This document shows positions 1-9,017 of a DNA stretch of 64,000 bases, piece by piece. Position numbers and translations under genes: made by a program. Origin of the DNA: Sandaracinaceae bacterium (lineage in GTDB: Bacteria; Myxococcota_A; Polyangia; Polyangiales; Sandaracinaceae); NCBI GenBank assembly GCA_019637095.1, contig JAHBWG010000012.1, positions 86,197 through 150,196 of the forward strand. Reading direction: 5' to 3'. Below the pieces are notes generated by a model, which saw only the letters and a list, made by a program, of their open reading frames with translations, was not told the DNA's origin and searched no databases. The first letter of the stretch is position 1. Each line of letters begins with the position of its first letter.

Positions 1-10
1 GCGCCATCGG

Positions 11-730
11 TCAGCGGCCGTCTTCGGCGCGGACGAACGCCGCGACGAGCTCGGCGAGGCGCGCCCGAAAGCCGGGATCCACGGCGAGGTCCTGGCGCAC
101 CTCGAGCTCGAGGGCGGCGCGGCCGTGCGCGCGGGCGTGGCGGTCCGCCGAGTACATCAGCCCCGCCAGCCCCGAGTAGGGCTCGTTGAGCGCGACGTGG
201 ATCGACGCCCGCGCGAGCGCGGCGGCGAGCCGCTCGGCCAACGCCCCGTCCCGATCGTGCAGCACGCCGACCTCGAGCGTGCGCGGCCGGCCCTCGAACA
301 CGGGAGTGAACGAGTGGACCGACAAGAGGAGTTGCGACATCGAGCGGCCGGTGCGCGCGTCGGCGGCGGCGTGGTAGGGGCGCAGGAGCCCCTCGATGCG
401 GCGCTCGCGCTCGCTCGCGTCGAGGTGGGTGGTGTTGAGCGCCACCGGCGCTCCCTCCGCCTCGCGCAGGAACAGCGTCTCGGAGCTCTCCGGCCGGTTG
501 GCGTCCACGAGCAGCCGCGAGAAGCGCGAGAGCACGGCGCCCGCGCCCAGGCGCTCCGCGAGCTCGAGGGTGAGCTCCCGCGCTCCGAGGTCGTAGGCCC
601 AGTGCGTGCCCCGCAGGCGCAGGTCCTCCTGCGGCCAGCGCCAGCCCTCGGGCATGCGCTCCGTCGCGTGCTCGCACGTCAGGAGCACCGGACCGTCGCC
701 GTCGACGAGCTCGACCGCCTCCTCGCTCAC
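11..730 (-). CDS. N-formylglutamate amidohydrolase family protein
   Basis: The 239-residue product has the signature segments of the N-formylglutamate amidohydrolase family: an early LLTCEHATERMP block, HWAYDLGARELTLELAE, a SRLLVDANRP block, and LSVHSFTPVF in the second half. The family hydrolyses N-formyl-L-glutamate to formate and glutamate, classically in histidine degradation. No hut genes are near, so the true substrate is uncertain. I chose the GTG start because it overlaps the stop of the upstream glycosidase gene by 3 bp (GTGA), which implies translational coupling. On the far side, an ATG on the minus strand at 7-5, two bases-plus after this stop, probably opens another gene of the same operon outside the window. 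The family assignment is firm; the substrate is inferred. Confidence 0.85.
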   Translation of the reverse strand: MSEEAVELVDGDGPVLLTCEHATERMPEGWRWPQEDLRLRGTHWAYDLGARELTLELAERLGAGAVLSRFSRLLVDANRPESSETLFLREAEGAPVALNTTHLDASERERRIEGLLRPYHAAADARTGRSMSQLLLSVHSFTPVFEGRPRTLEVGVLHDRDGALAERLAAALARASIHVALNEPYSGLAGLMYSADRHARAHGRAALELEVRQDLAVDPGFRARLAELVAAFVRAEDGR

Positions 731-2577
731 GGGGTCACCTCGATCGAGACCTCCGCGTCGCGCGCCTCCACCTTCACCCAGAGCCAGCGGCTCGCGCCGT
801 CGTAGCGCCAGCCGCTCCGCGCCGCGCCGAACGCCGCGGCGTCCGCGCGCTCGTCGAGGGCGGCGCCGCCGGCGCCGACCGCGCTCGGCGCCGCGTCCGC
901 GCGAAGCCGCACGATCGTCGGCCTCAGGGCGCGCGAGAGCACCACCCGCACCGTCCCGCCCGCGTCGCGCGACGTGCGGATCGCCGTGGTCGCCTCGTCG
1001 GTCTCGTGGAGCACGAAGCGCGAGTCCGTCGCGCCCGGCCACGCGAGCACGGTGAGGTGGCCCGCGCTCGCCGCGTCGCCCAGGCCGGTCACCGCGCTCT
1101 CGACGTCGACGGGCACGATGGCGCCTTCGCGCACGAAGATCGGGATGCGCTCGCGCTCGACCACCGCGTAGTCCGTGAGCGTCGTGCCCCCCTCGATCGG
1201 CGCGCCCGCGGGATCCCAGAAGTCGTACCAGCGCGCGCCGGCGGGCAGCGCCACGTCGCGCGCGTCGCCGGGCGCGACGATCGGCGCCACGAGGAACGCG
1301 TCGCCGACGAGGTAGCGGTAGTCGCCCGGCCAGTCGGCCTCCGCGCCGAGCGGATGGAGGATCGTGTCGCCCGACGCGTACGCCTCCTCCGCGAGGCTGT
1401 ACCAGAAGCCGACCATCTCGTGATGCAGCGTGGCCCAGTAGCGGTAGAGCGCGACGGTCTCCTCGACGCGCTCGGGGACCGTCCACGGCGCGTAGTTGCC
1501 GCGGCTGTGGAGCTGGAAGAACGGCATCATCCCGCTCCACGCCACCCAGCGCTGGAACACCTCGACGTCGAACGGGATGACCTCGACGAGCGAGGGCTCG
1601 CGGCGGTCGAGGTAGCCGCCGATGTCCGAGCCGAGCACGACGTAGCCCGCCGCCGCGCTGCGCATCACGTGGTCGAGCGCGTCGACGATGCCGGTCCAGT
1701 CGCGGTGGTTGTCGCCGACCCAACCGACGGGCGCGTGCTCGGGGCGCGCGTGGAAGCGCCCGCGGCGGTCGTAGCTGACGTCGTAGGGCCGCACCATCGT
1801 GACGAAGTCGCGCCCGCGCACGTGGCGGCCGTACGCGAGGAAGTCCTGGTAGTAGCGCTCCGAGTAGTCCTGGTGCGCGACGAGCCCCGCGTGCGTCCGG
1901 ATCGGATCGTCCGCCTCGAGGTACGAGTCCCCGAAGTCGAGCTTCCATCCGTCGATGCCCATCGCGAGCAAGGAGTCTTGCTGGCGGTGCCACCACGCGC
2001 GCGCGTCCGGGTGGAAGAAGTCGACGGCCGAGCCGGAGCCCTTCCACCACGAGTAGAGCTTGCAGTCCTCGACGAAGTAGCCGCAGCGGCAGCCCTGCGC
2101 GTAGTTCGGCGCGGCGCCGCGGTAGGTGTCGCCGCCCTCCTCGAGGTCGTAGCTCGTGCGGTTCACCATCTGCGTGACCCACATCACCACGCGCACGCCG
2201 CGCTCGTTCATCTCGCGCACCATCGAGCCGAAGTCGGGGTAGCGGCTCGGGTTGGGGACGAACGTCGTGTACTGCGCGTCCCACGGCGAGTCGATGACGA
2301 GCACGCCGACCGGGATGTCGCGCTCGATGAAGCCGTCGACGAACACGAAGCTGTCGGCGCGATCGCTGATGTCCTTGCTGATCCACGGCTCGAACGCCCA
2401 GCGCGCGGTGCGCGGCGCTGGCTCGGGGATCTCTTCGGCCGGCCCGGGGTCGAAGTCGCAGGCCTCGCGGCCGGCGTCCTCGGCCGTGCTCGTGTCGGGC
2501 GCGCCCGCGTCCGGGCTCGTCGCGCCGTCGCACGCACCGAGGGAGAAGAACAAGGCGAGGGCGAGGGACTTCCGCAT
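727..2577 (-). CDS. GH31-like alpha-glycosidase, probable lipoprotein
   Basis: The 616-residue product begins with a lipoprotein-type signal (MRKSLALALFFSLGAC), then a short Asp/Ala/Glu-rich linker, then a glycoside hydrolase family 31 TIM barrel. The likely catalytic nucleophile is the Asp in GWKLDFGD near residue 212, and the likely acid/base is the Asp in GWVGDNHRDW near residue 288; both are at the expected family positions. The C-terminal beta domains follow (YLVGDAFLVAPIV, then IPIFVREGAIVPV). GH31 enzymes act on alpha-glucosides, alpha-xylosides or sulfoquinovosides, and the sequence does not decide between these. The lipobox Cys suggests an envelope-anchored enzyme. The ATG start is preceded by TATCCT exactly 6 nt upstream and no Shine-Dalgarno, suggesting a leaderless mRNA. 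The N-formylglutamate amidohydrolase gene overlaps its 3' end. Confidence 0.85.
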   Translation of the reverse strand: MRKSLALALFFSLGACDGATSPDAGAPDTSTAEDAGREACDFDPGPAEEIPEPAPRTARWAFEPWISKDISDRADSFVFVDGFIERDIPVGVLVIDSPWDAQYTTFVPNPSRYPDFGSMVREMNERGVRVVMWVTQMVNRTSYDLEEGGDTYRGAAPNYAQGCRCGYFVEDCKLYSWWKGSGSAVDFFHPDARAWWHRQQDSLLAMGIDGWKLDFGDSYLEADDPIRTHAGLVAHQDYSERYYQDFLAYGRHVRGRDFVTMVRPYDVSYDRRGRFHARPEHAPVGWVGDNHRDWTGIVDALDHVMRSAAAGYVVLGSDIGGYLDRREPSLVEVIPFDVEVFQRWVAWSGMMPFFQLHSRGNYAPWTVPERVEETVALYRYWATLHHEMVGFWYSLAEEAYASGDTILHPLGAEADWPGDYRYLVGDAFLVAPIVAPGDARDVALPAGARWYDFWDPAGAPIEGGTTLTDYAVVERERIPIFVREGAIVPVDVESAVTGLGDAASAGHLTVLAWPGATDSRFVLHETDEATTAIRTSRDAGGTVRVVLSRALRPTIVRLRADAAPSAVGAGGAALDERADAAAFGAARSGWRYDGASRWLWVKVEARDAEVSIEVTP

Positions 2578-2583
2578 CCGGCG

Positions 2584-2589
2584 AGGATA
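2584..2589 (-). promoter_or_regulatory. Putative -10 box (TATCCT) for leaderless glycosidase mRNA
   Basis: TATCCT lies 6 nt upstream of the ATG of the GH31-like gene. A -10 hexamer this close places the transcription start at or next to the start codon. The same spacing is seen before the kinase gene starting at 24547 and the lipoprotein gene starting at 25259. I see no clear -35 element. Confidence 0.4.
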
Positions 2590-2614
2590 GCGGCTCCGGG
2601 CGCGGGGTTCCGTG

Positions 2615-3286
2615 TCAGCGCGGCGCGGGCCCGGCGGGCAAGCCCCCGTGCACGCTCGACCCGTCGAGGCGCCCGCGCGCGTAGAGCCACCGATCGACCA
2701 TGCGGCGAACCCGGTCGCGCACGTGCGCGCCTGCCTCCGCCTCGCCGAGCGCCTCGAGCGCGGCGGCGATCGCCTCGCCCGTGCCGAGCCGGTCCCCCGA
2801 CGGCGCCTTGCGCAAGCTGCGCGGGGCGCTCGCGTCGACGCGCGCGCGCTCGACGCCCGGGAGCGCGGCGAGCTTGCGCGCGATGCGGCGCGCCTGTCGC
2901 CACGTCCCGTCGGGGACGAGCAGGCGCACGGGGCGCGCGTCGAGCGGCGCGAGCGGCGGCGCTCCGTCCGTCGGGAAGAGCAGCACCGTGCGCTCGCTCG
3001 CGTCGCCGGCGAGCGACTCGGCCGCGAGGGGGGCGTCGCGCCGGCCCCAGACGGCGACCTCGGCGCCCTCGAGCGCGAGCGCGGCGATCCGCCCCGTGTT
3101 GCTCGACTGCCGCCACTCGACCGCGTGTGGGACGAGCACGAGGCGCGTGCGCGCCGGTCGCGCGTCGAGCTCCACACAGATACACAACGGCAAGTGGAGC
3201 TGACAGCGCGCGCAGCGCGGGGATCGTCGGCTCCGCGACACGCGAGAACCCTTGCACGCCGGCGAGGGGAGGGCGAGCGCGGCCAC
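2615..3286 (-). CDS. DTW-domain tRNA-uridine aminocarboxypropyltransferase-like protein
   Basis: The 223-residue protein has the DTW-domain core. An N-terminal cysteine cluster (CARCQLHLPLCIC, residues ~25-37) probably binds a metal ion. It is followed by LVLVPHAVEW, a TVLLFPTDGAPPL block, and the family signature PDGTWRQARRI around residue 125 (the D-x-T-W that names the domain). Characterised members (TapT/YfiP, TapA, DTWD1/2) transfer the aminocarboxypropyl group of S-adenosylmethionine to a tRNA uridine to make acp3U. The gene sits between the glycosidase and a membrane protein gene, with gaps of 37 and 13 bp, and has no obvious functional link to them. The start could lie a few codons downstream. 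The family assignment is good; the exact tRNA position modified is not predictable here. Confidence 0.85.
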   Translation of the reverse strand: MAALALPSPACKGSRVSRSRRSPRCARCQLHLPLCICVELDARPARTRLVLVPHAVEWRQSSNTGRIAALALEGAEVAVWGRRDAPLAAESLAGDASERTVLLFPTDGAPPLAPLDARPVRLLVPDGTWRQARRIARKLAALPGVERARVDASAPRSLRKAPSGDRLGTGEAIAAALEALGEAEAGAHVRDRVRRMVDRWLYARGRLDGSSVHGGLPAGPAPR

Positions 3287-3299
3287 GCCGCTGCGTCGC

Positions 3300-4970
3300 C
3301 TACGGCGGCGCGGCCGCGCGCGCGGCCTCGCGGCGCCGCCGCAGGTGCCCTCGCGCCGCGACGACGAGCAGCGCGAGGAAGCCGAGCCACGCGAGGCTGG
3401 AGACCCACGCGCCGATCACGCGGTCCGGCGTGTCGACGAACGAGAGCGTGATCTCGTGCGCGCCGGGCCCGAGATCCACCAGGATCAGGCCGGTGCCCGC
3501 CTCGGGGCCGATGGAGCGCGGGACGCCGTCCACCTGCGCCTCCCAGCCGGGGAAGTACCACGTCGCCACGCGCAGCTGCGCGCCCGGCGGCTCCACGTCG
3601 GCGCGGATCCGGCGCGTGTGCGAGCGCCACTCGAGGACGCTCGCCTCGCCCGCGCCGTAGAGCGAGGCGCGCGGCTCGGTCGGCGCGCGCGGGTAGATCG
3701 AGCCGACGGTGCGCGGGATGTGCTCCTGGTTCCACACCGCGAGGTCGCGCCCGCGCAGGCTCACGTAGCGCGGGTGGTCGTAGAGCGTGGGCAGCGCGAG
3801 CAGCGCGAGCGCGGAGGCGAGCGCGGCGAGCGCGCCGAGCGCGGGGCGCCGCTCCGTCAGGAACACGACGCCGAGCGGGCAGAAGAGCGCGGCGAGCAGC
3901 CCGAAGCGGTAGGGGTAGAGGAGGTACTGCATCCCCGGGAGGTACCGCCAGAGCGGCAGCGTCGCGGCGGTGTGCAGCAGCGTGGCGAACAGCCCGGCGG
4001 CGAGGCACGTCACGAGCGCGCGGTGCTTGCCGCGCCAGAGCATGGGCAAGAGCGGCGCGAGGCAGCCGGCCTGCACCAGGAACGTCAGCTCGAGCAGGGT
4101 CGTGAACTCGTCCCCGCGCGTCGCGAACACGAAGGGCAGCGCGCGGTCGGGCGCGTACTGCGCGTCCCAGTGGACGAGCTCGCGGCTCGCGAGGACGGGG
4201 ATCACGTAGGCCCCCGCGAGGAGCGCGGCGAGCCCGAGCGCGCCGCCCATCGCGAGCGCACGGCGCGGGTGACGCAGCGGCCTCGACGCGAAGAGCACGA
4301 CCACGCCGAGCCCGACGACCACCATCTGCGCGACGACGACGTGCGACGCGAGGACCAGGGCGAACGAGGCGGCGAGCCCGAGCGCGCTCCCGAGGGTGGG
4401 GCGCGCCCGCAGCGACAGCCCGAAGTGCAGCACCAGCGGCAGCCACGCCTGGCTGACGATCTCGGCGAACGCGAAGCGGTGGTAGAGGACCATCACGTGG
4501 TAGGGCGCGAGCACGTAGAGCGCGGCGCCGATCCCCGCGACGAGGGGGCGCGCGAAGCGGCGCGCGAAGAGGAAGAACGAGAGCCCGCCGATGAGGTGTA
4601 CGAAGCAAAGGACGATGCGGAACGCGGCGGCGGTCTCGCCGGCGAGGACGCGGACCGTGCCGACGAGCATCGCGCCGAGCGGCGGGTAGCCGATGAGCGC
4701 GGGGATCCCGTGGCCCGCGTTCGCGCGGCTCACCCAGCGCGGGTAGAGGTAGCCGTCCTCGAGGCCCTCCGCGTAGCCCTCGGCGAGCGTGACCGCGAGC
4801 GCGTAGTCGTGGCCCGCCGGGATGCGGTCGGGCCCCGCGAAGATCGGCCCCACGATCGCGGCGGTCGCGGCGACGATCAGCGCGAGGGCGGCGCCGCGCT
4901 CGGCGGACGCCGGCCACCGGGTCGATCGCGCGCGGGCCGGGTGCGGCGCGAGGTCCGCGCCGTGGCTCAT
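3300..4970 (-). CDS. Polytopic membrane protein, YfhO/glycosyltransferase-like
   Basis: The product has 556 residues with about 11-12 hydrophobic segments and a soluble C-terminal beta-type domain before a last membrane helix (WVSSLAWLGFLALLVVAARG). The early loop IPAGHDYALAVTLAEGYAEG, a tract rich in PPLG and PYHVM motifs, and the late segment WYFPGWEAQVDG resemble large membrane proteins annotated as YfhO-like or 6-pyruvoyl-tetrahydropterin-synthase-related. These are thought to handle lipid-linked sugars. I see no catalytic motif good enough to state a reaction. The ATG overlaps the stop of the upstream sulfatase-like gene by 4 bp (ATGA), so the two are surely co-translated. This suggests a joint role in cell-envelope glycan modification (inference). 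Confidence 0.7.
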   Translation of the reverse strand: MSHGADLAPHPARARSTRWPASAERGAALALIVAATAAIVGPIFAGPDRIPAGHDYALAVTLAEGYAEGLEDGYLYPRWVSRANAGHGIPALIGYPPLGAMLVGTVRVLAGETAAAFRIVLCFVHLIGGLSFFLFARRFARPLVAGIGAALYVLAPYHVMVLYHRFAFAEIVSQAWLPLVLHFGLSLRARPTLGSALGLAASFALVLASHVVVAQMVVVGLGVVVLFASRPLRHPRRALAMGGALGLAALLAGAYVIPVLASRELVHWDAQYAPDRALPFVFATRGDEFTTLLELTFLVQAGCLAPLLPMLWRGKHRALVTCLAAGLFATLLHTAATLPLWRYLPGMQYLLYPYRFGLLAALFCPLGVVFLTERRPALGALAALASALALLALPTLYDHPRYVSLRGRDLAVWNQEHIPRTVGSIYPRAPTEPRASLYGAGEASVLEWRSHTRRIRADVEPPGAQLRVATWYFPGWEAQVDGVPRSIGPEAGTGLILVDLGPGAHEITLSFVDTPDRVIGAWVSSLAWLGFLALLVVAARGHLRRRREAARAAAPP

Positions 4971-7639
4971 GGAGCGGACGGGGCCTCCGGCGGCTCCGGC
5001 GCGTGGACGCCCGGGACGCGCAGCGGCGGGCCGATCGTCACCGCTGTCCCGTGCGGCGGCTCGAACGGCTGGGTGAGCCGGCCGTCGCGGATCGAGAGGC
5101 GCAGCGTCAGCGCGGTGCCCGGCAACAGCTCGCGCGGGAGCGTGAGGGTGACGCGGTCGCGCACGACCTGGCCGGGCTGCCACTCGGACGTCTGGTAGCG
5201 GCCGCCCACGGGGTAGTGCTCGGAGCGCATGTGGTGGAGCCGCGGGTGGTCGGGCGGCACGGCGGCCTCGAGGACGAACTGATAGTCGCGATCGGTGCCC
5301 TCGTCGACCCGGTAGTAGCAGGCCGTCCCGAGGAGCCCGCCCGGCCGCAGGTCGGACGCGTCGACGTCGCAGCCGAGCAGCGTGAACGCGCCCTGGAAGC
5401 GCGCGCCGATCGGGTGCGCCATCGTGCGGGGCGGCGCATCGAGCACCTCGCTCCGGATCACGCTGCGCCGCTGCTGCTCGGGCCGGCTCGCGCTCGAGGC
5501 CCACGCGCGCAAGAGGCCCAGCAGCTCCGCTGCGAGCTCGGGCTCGCGCGCGCTCAGATCGCGCCGCTCGCCCGGATCGGCGTCGAGATCGAAGAGCGCG
5601 ATGCGCCCCTCGCGGACCCACCAGTGGAGCTTGTGCCGGCCGCGCAGGATCACCTTGCGGTCGAACGGGAAGCGCCCGTCGGGGAGGATCTCCGCGATCA
5701 GCGCGCGGTCGCCGAAGTCGCTCGCCTCGCCGGTCATGAGCGGCACGAGGCTGCGCGCGGCGATCGGGCGCGGCGCCGGCCGCCGCGCGAGGTTCAGGAC
5801 GGTCGCGAACGCGTCGAAGAGGCCGACGCGCGCGCTCACGACGCGCGGCGCGATGCCGGGCGCGCGGATCGCGAGCACCGCGCGCAGCTCCTCGTCGTAG
5901 AGCGTCGTGGTGTGCCCGAACACGCCGTGCTCGCCGAACGCCTCGCCGTGGTCCGACCACAGGACGACGATCGTGTCGTCGGCGAGGCCGCGCTGCTCGA
6001 GCGCGTCGAGCACGCGCCCGACCTCGACGTCCGCGAGCGCGACCTCCTCGTCGTACTGGTCGACGAGCTCGGCGCCGAAGCGCGAGCGGCGCCCGTCGGG
6101 GAGGTACGGCTGGTGGACGTTCATCAGGTGGATCCACAACAACCAGGGCTCGTCGCCCTGCGCGAGGCGCGCGAGCATCGCGAGCCCGTGGTCGACGGCG
6201 GCGGTGCGCGACGGCTCCGCGCGCTGCTCGACCTCCGCGAAGCCCTGGAAGAAGCCGTGGGCGCGCTCGAAGTAGCCCGTGCCCATCACCGCGCCGGTGC
6301 GCCAGCCGCGGCTCGCGAGCGCCTCGGCGAGCGTCTCGTTCTCGGGCGCGAGGCTGGTCCACTCGAGCTCGGCGCCGAACGCGATCTCGGAGGGGTAGAG
6401 GCCCGTCATCAGCGCGCTCATGGAGCGGATCGAGCGCGTCGACTGGGCGCGCGCCTCGTCGAAGCGCACGGCGCTCGCGGCGAACGCGTCGAGGTTCGGC
6501 GTCGCGGCGCGCGCGTAGCCGCGGTGCCCGAGGTGGTCGGGGCGCAGCGCGTCGACGCTGAGGAACAGCACGTTGGGCCGCGCCGGCACGGCGGCCGGCA
6601 CCTCGCCGTACTGGCCGTCGCCGAGCGCCGCGACCTCGGGGGCGCCGTCGCCCGCGAAGCAGTCCGAGTCCACGCCGTCGCCCGGCGGGTCGGGGGCGCC
6701 GGGGTAGACGTCCGGGTCCGTGTCGTCGCAGTCGCCGCCGCCGAACGCGAAGGAGAACCCGTCGCCGTCGCGGTCCGTGAGCCGGATCAGCGTGCGCACC
6801 ACCGCGCCGCCGCCGATGGTCAGGTCCTCGACCACGTAGCGCGTGCGGTTGTCGCGCCCGTAGAAGGCGGCCGACCACGCGAGCGCGGCGAGCGCGAGCG
6901 CGCTGATCGCGCCCGCCGCGATCCGCGCCGCGCGCGCGCGGCGCGGCGAGCCCGCCACGAGCTGCGCGGCGGCGAGCGAGCCGAGGCCGAGGGCGGCCAC
7001 GAGGCCCGGCAGGGCGAACACCCGGCTCGGTCGGTAGGTGTAGAAGAGCTCGGGGAAGACCCGCACGAACGCGCGCAGCGCGAGCGCGGCGGCGAGGATC
7101 ACGAGCAGCGCGAAGACGCCGCGCGAGGCGAGCGGCCCGAGCCGGCGCGCGAGCGCGGTCATCGGCTCGAGCGCGACGGTGTAGGCGAGCGCGAGCGCCG
7201 CGCCGAGGCCGACCGTCGCCGCCGCGTTGGCGCCCGCGGCGAGCCACGGCGCGTGGAAGCGGGTCGCGAAGGCGTGCGAGGCGTAGGTCACCGCGCCGGC
7301 GAACGCGGCGAGCGCGAGGGCGCCGGTCGTCAGGCGCGCGAACGACGCGGGCCGCGCGCGGAAGAGATCGCGGGGGCTCAGCGACACGAGGCCGATCGCG
7401 CGCAGGCGCCGGATCCGGGCGCCGCCCGCGATCACCGCCGCGCTCAGCGCGCCCGCGGCGAGCCCGAGCGGTACGTACAGCGCGAACAGCGCGAGCGCCG
7501 CGCGCGCGAGCTCCCCGCCCTCGAGCGGTGGGGTGCTCGAGGTGGCGGCCAGGGTCGCCTCGAGCGCGGTCGCGAGCACCACACAGGCGAACCCCACGAC
7601 GATCTGGCGCGCGAGCAGCGCCCTTTGCGAGTCGACCAT
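4967..7639 (-). CDS. Membrane-anchored sulfatase/alkaline phosphatase-fold protein with MopE-like metal motif
   Basis: The product has 890 residues. The first ~250 residues hold about six membrane helices. Around residues 285-325 is an Asp-rich motif (TDRDGDG, GGDCDDTDPDVYPGAPD, DGVDSDC) of the MopE/myxobacterial metal-binding type. The sulfatase-fold domain starts near 355 (NVLFLSVDALRPDHLGHRGY) and has the metal site SDHGEAFGEHG. The usual formylglycine motif C/S-x-P-x-R is absent: the aligned stretch reads QSTRSIRSMSALMTGLYP, so the nucleophile would have to be a Thr or Ser. That fits a phospho- or sulfo-transferase or lyase better than a classical sulfatase. A C-terminal carbohydrate-binding-like beta domain ends the protein. 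A GTG 33 nt upstream (7672) is an alternative start. The gene is coupled to the membrane protein gene downstream. Confidence 0.75.
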   Translation of the reverse strand: MVDSQRALLARQIVVGFACVVLATALEATLAATSSTPPLEGGELARAALALFALYVPLGLAAGALSAAVIAGGARIRRLRAIGLVSLSPRDLFRARPASFARLTTGALALAAFAGAVTYASHAFATRFHAPWLAAGANAAATVGLGAALALAYTVALEPMTALARRLGPLASRGVFALLVILAAALALRAFVRVFPELFYTYRPSRVFALPGLVAALGLGSLAAAQLVAGSPRRARAARIAAGAISALALAALAWSAAFYGRDNRTRYVVEDLTIGGGAVVRTLIRLTDRDGDGFSFAFGGGDCDDTDPDVYPGAPDPPGDGVDSDCFAGDGAPEVAALGDGQYGEVPAAVPARPNVLFLSVDALRPDHLGHRGYARAATPNLDAFAASAVRFDEARAQSTRSIRSMSALMTGLYPSEIAFGAELEWTSLAPENETLAEALASRGWRTGAVMGTGYFERAHGFFQGFAEVEQRAEPSRTAAVDHGLAMLARLAQGDEPWLLWIHLMNVHQPYLPDGRRSRFGAELVDQYDEEVALADVEVGRVLDALEQRGLADDTIVVLWSDHGEAFGEHGVFGHTTTLYDEELRAVLAIRAPGIAPRVVSARVGLFDAFATVLNLARRPAPRPIAARSLVPLMTGEASDFGDRALIAEILPDGRFPFDRKVILRGRHKLHWWVREGRIALFDLDADPGERRDLSAREPELAAELLGLLRAWASSASRPEQQRRSVIRSEVLDAPPRTMAHPIGARFQGAFTLLGCDVDASDLRPGGLLGTACYYRVDEGTDRDYQFVLEAAVPPDHPRLHHMRSEHYPVGGRYQTSEWQPGQVVRDRVTLTLPRELLPGTALTLRLSIRDGRLTQPFEPPHGTAVTIGPPLRVPGVHAPEPPEAPSAP

Positions 7640-7690
7640 CGGAGCGAGACGGAGCTTCTGAGGGTGTACCACGCCAGCGCCGGGGACGCG

Positions 7691-8587
7691 CTATTCCCAG
7701 TCGATCTCGGCGAGCGCGGGCCCGCGGCCGTAGAACGTGGGCACCTCGACGCGGATCTGGTCGACCTCGGCGTCGAGGGAGAAGACGACCTCGCCGCCGG
7801 CGCGCGCGAACTGGTGCGCGAAGCGCGCGACCTCCTCGCCGCGTGCGTACGCGTGCACGTAGAGCTGGGCGGCCGCGTCGCTCCCGCGGCCGTTGACGAC
7901 GCGGATCGCCCGCAGGCGCGCGCGCGGTGCGAAACGGACGTCGAGCCAGCCCGCCTCCATGTCGCGGCCGCGCCACTCGGTCGCGAGGTCCCCGTCGATG
8001 GCGTCGCGGGGGACGAGCGCCTCGTAGAAGGCCTGGCCCGAGGCGGCGACCCGGCGCCGCGGGAGCTCGGGCAGCGCGCCGGACGCGATGAGGGCGCCGA
8101 GCCCGAGCGCGAACAGGCCGAGGGCGAGGCGCAGCGCGCGCACGCGGCGCAGGCGCGCGGGCGGCGTCGTCGCGTCGGCGAGCGCGCGCTCGAGCCGACG
8201 CAGGCGCGCGAGCGCGGCGCGGAACGCGCGCTCGCCGTCGGTCCCGAAGCCTGCGCCGCGCGCGTGGGCCGCTTCGAGGCGGGCGAGGTCGTCGCGCAGG
8301 GTGGCGAGCCGGATCCCGCGCTGCGCGAGGAGCGCGGCGTGCAAGGCCTCGTCGGCGAGCGCGAGGCTCGCCTCGATCGCGCGCGCGAGGACGCGCGCCG
8401 CTTCGGCGCGGTGTCCGTCGCAGAAGAGCGCGTCGGCGGCGTCGGCGCGGCGCCCCGCGCGGCGCAGCGTCTCCGCGCGCTGCGCGCGGTCGGCCGGGCG
8501 CTCCGCCTCCGCCGACGCGAGCGCCGCGGTGAGGATCATCGGCTCGACGAGCCGGCCGAGCGGCGACGCGCGGGGGTCCGAGGCCAC
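7691..8587 (-). CDS. Discoidin-domain-like single-pass membrane protein
   Basis: The product has about 298 residues. The N-terminal half is helical and Ala/Arg/Glu-rich. One membrane helix lies near residues 155-175 (LALGLFALGLGALIASGAL). The C-terminal ~110 residues look like a discoidin (F5/8 type C or NAD-glycohydrolase-type) beta-sandwich: YEALVPRDAIDGDLATEW, then GWLDVRFAPRARLRAIRVVNG. Such folds bind glycans or other surface ligands. Three starts are possible: TTG at 8623, with TACCAT 10 nt upstream; GTG at 8587, used here; and ATG at 8539. The helical region seems to continue upstream of the ATG, so I favour one of the longer forms. The function is unknown. The gene lies 51 bp upstream of the sulfatase-like gene on the same strand. 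Confidence 0.7.
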   Translation of the reverse strand: MASDPRASPLGRLVEPMILTAALASAEAERPADRAQRAETLRRAGRRADAADALFCDGHRAEAARVLARAIEASLALADEALHAALLAQRGIRLATLRDDLARLEAAHARGAGFGTDGERAFRAALARLRRLERALADATTPPARLRRVRALRLALGLFALGLGALIASGALPELPRRRVAASGQAFYEALVPRDAIDGDLATEWRGRDMEAGWLDVRFAPRARLRAIRVVNGRGSDAAAQLYVHAYARGEEVARFAHQFARAGGEVVFSLDAEVDQIRVEVPTFYGRGPALAEIDWE

Positions 8588-8685
8588 GGCCTGGCATCCT
8601 GTCGCGGCCGGATGGCTACGCAACTCGGCGCGGATGGTAGCCTTCCTCGCGCGCGCGAGGACGCGCGCTCAGGGAGGTGACGGCG

Positions 8686-8967
8686 ATGGGATTGCTCGAG
8701 ACGCGTTGGGAAGCACAGCACCAGGGGCACCGCATCGTCGTGTTCCGAAACGAGCTCACGAAGGGCTTCAGCCTCGAGTGGGACGGCGAGGAGCTCGCGC
8801 GGCGGCGCTGGTCCTGGATCGGGCTCGGGACGCTCGCCGGGACCGCGGAGGTCGACGGGGAGCCGGTCGAGGTCCACGTCGAGCTCGACTGGGGCGGGGA
8901 CGGGCTGAACGGCACGTGCACGATCACCGTCGGGGGCCAGAGGGTCACGGCGAGCCGCGTGCGTTGA
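8686..8967 (+). CDS. Small hypothetical protein (93 aa), beta-rich
   Basis: A 93-residue soluble protein with no family I recognise. It alternates charged and aromatic residues in a beta-strand pattern (HRIVVFRNELTKGFSLEWDG, VHVELDWGGDG, CTITVGGQRV), suggesting a small beta-sandwich, and has a single Cys. The ATG is chosen over a GTG 9 nt upstream because a strong Shine-Dalgarno (GGGAGGTGA, 8673-8680) ends 5 nt before it. Such a strong ribosome binding site is rare here, where many genes look leaderless, so high expression is likely. It stands alone between divergent and co-directional neighbours. The function is unknown. Confidence 0.75.
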   Translation: MGLLETRWEAQHQGHRIVVFRNELTKGFSLEWDGEELARRRWSWIGLGTLAGTAEVDGEPVEVHVELDWGGDGLNGTCTITVGGQRVTASRVR

Positions 8968-9017
8968 TCGCCGGTGACTTGACGCGAGCCGACGCGGAGG
9001 CTTGAAGTCGCGCTCTG

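Noticed and set aside
727..8597. Very long open frames on the minus strand (for example 727-4917 and 3300-8597) read as single giant proteins
   Set aside because: Only their 3' parts are real genes; the rest is Arg/Ala/Pro-rich translation of other genes in the wrong frame, as expected in GC-rich DNA with few stop codons.
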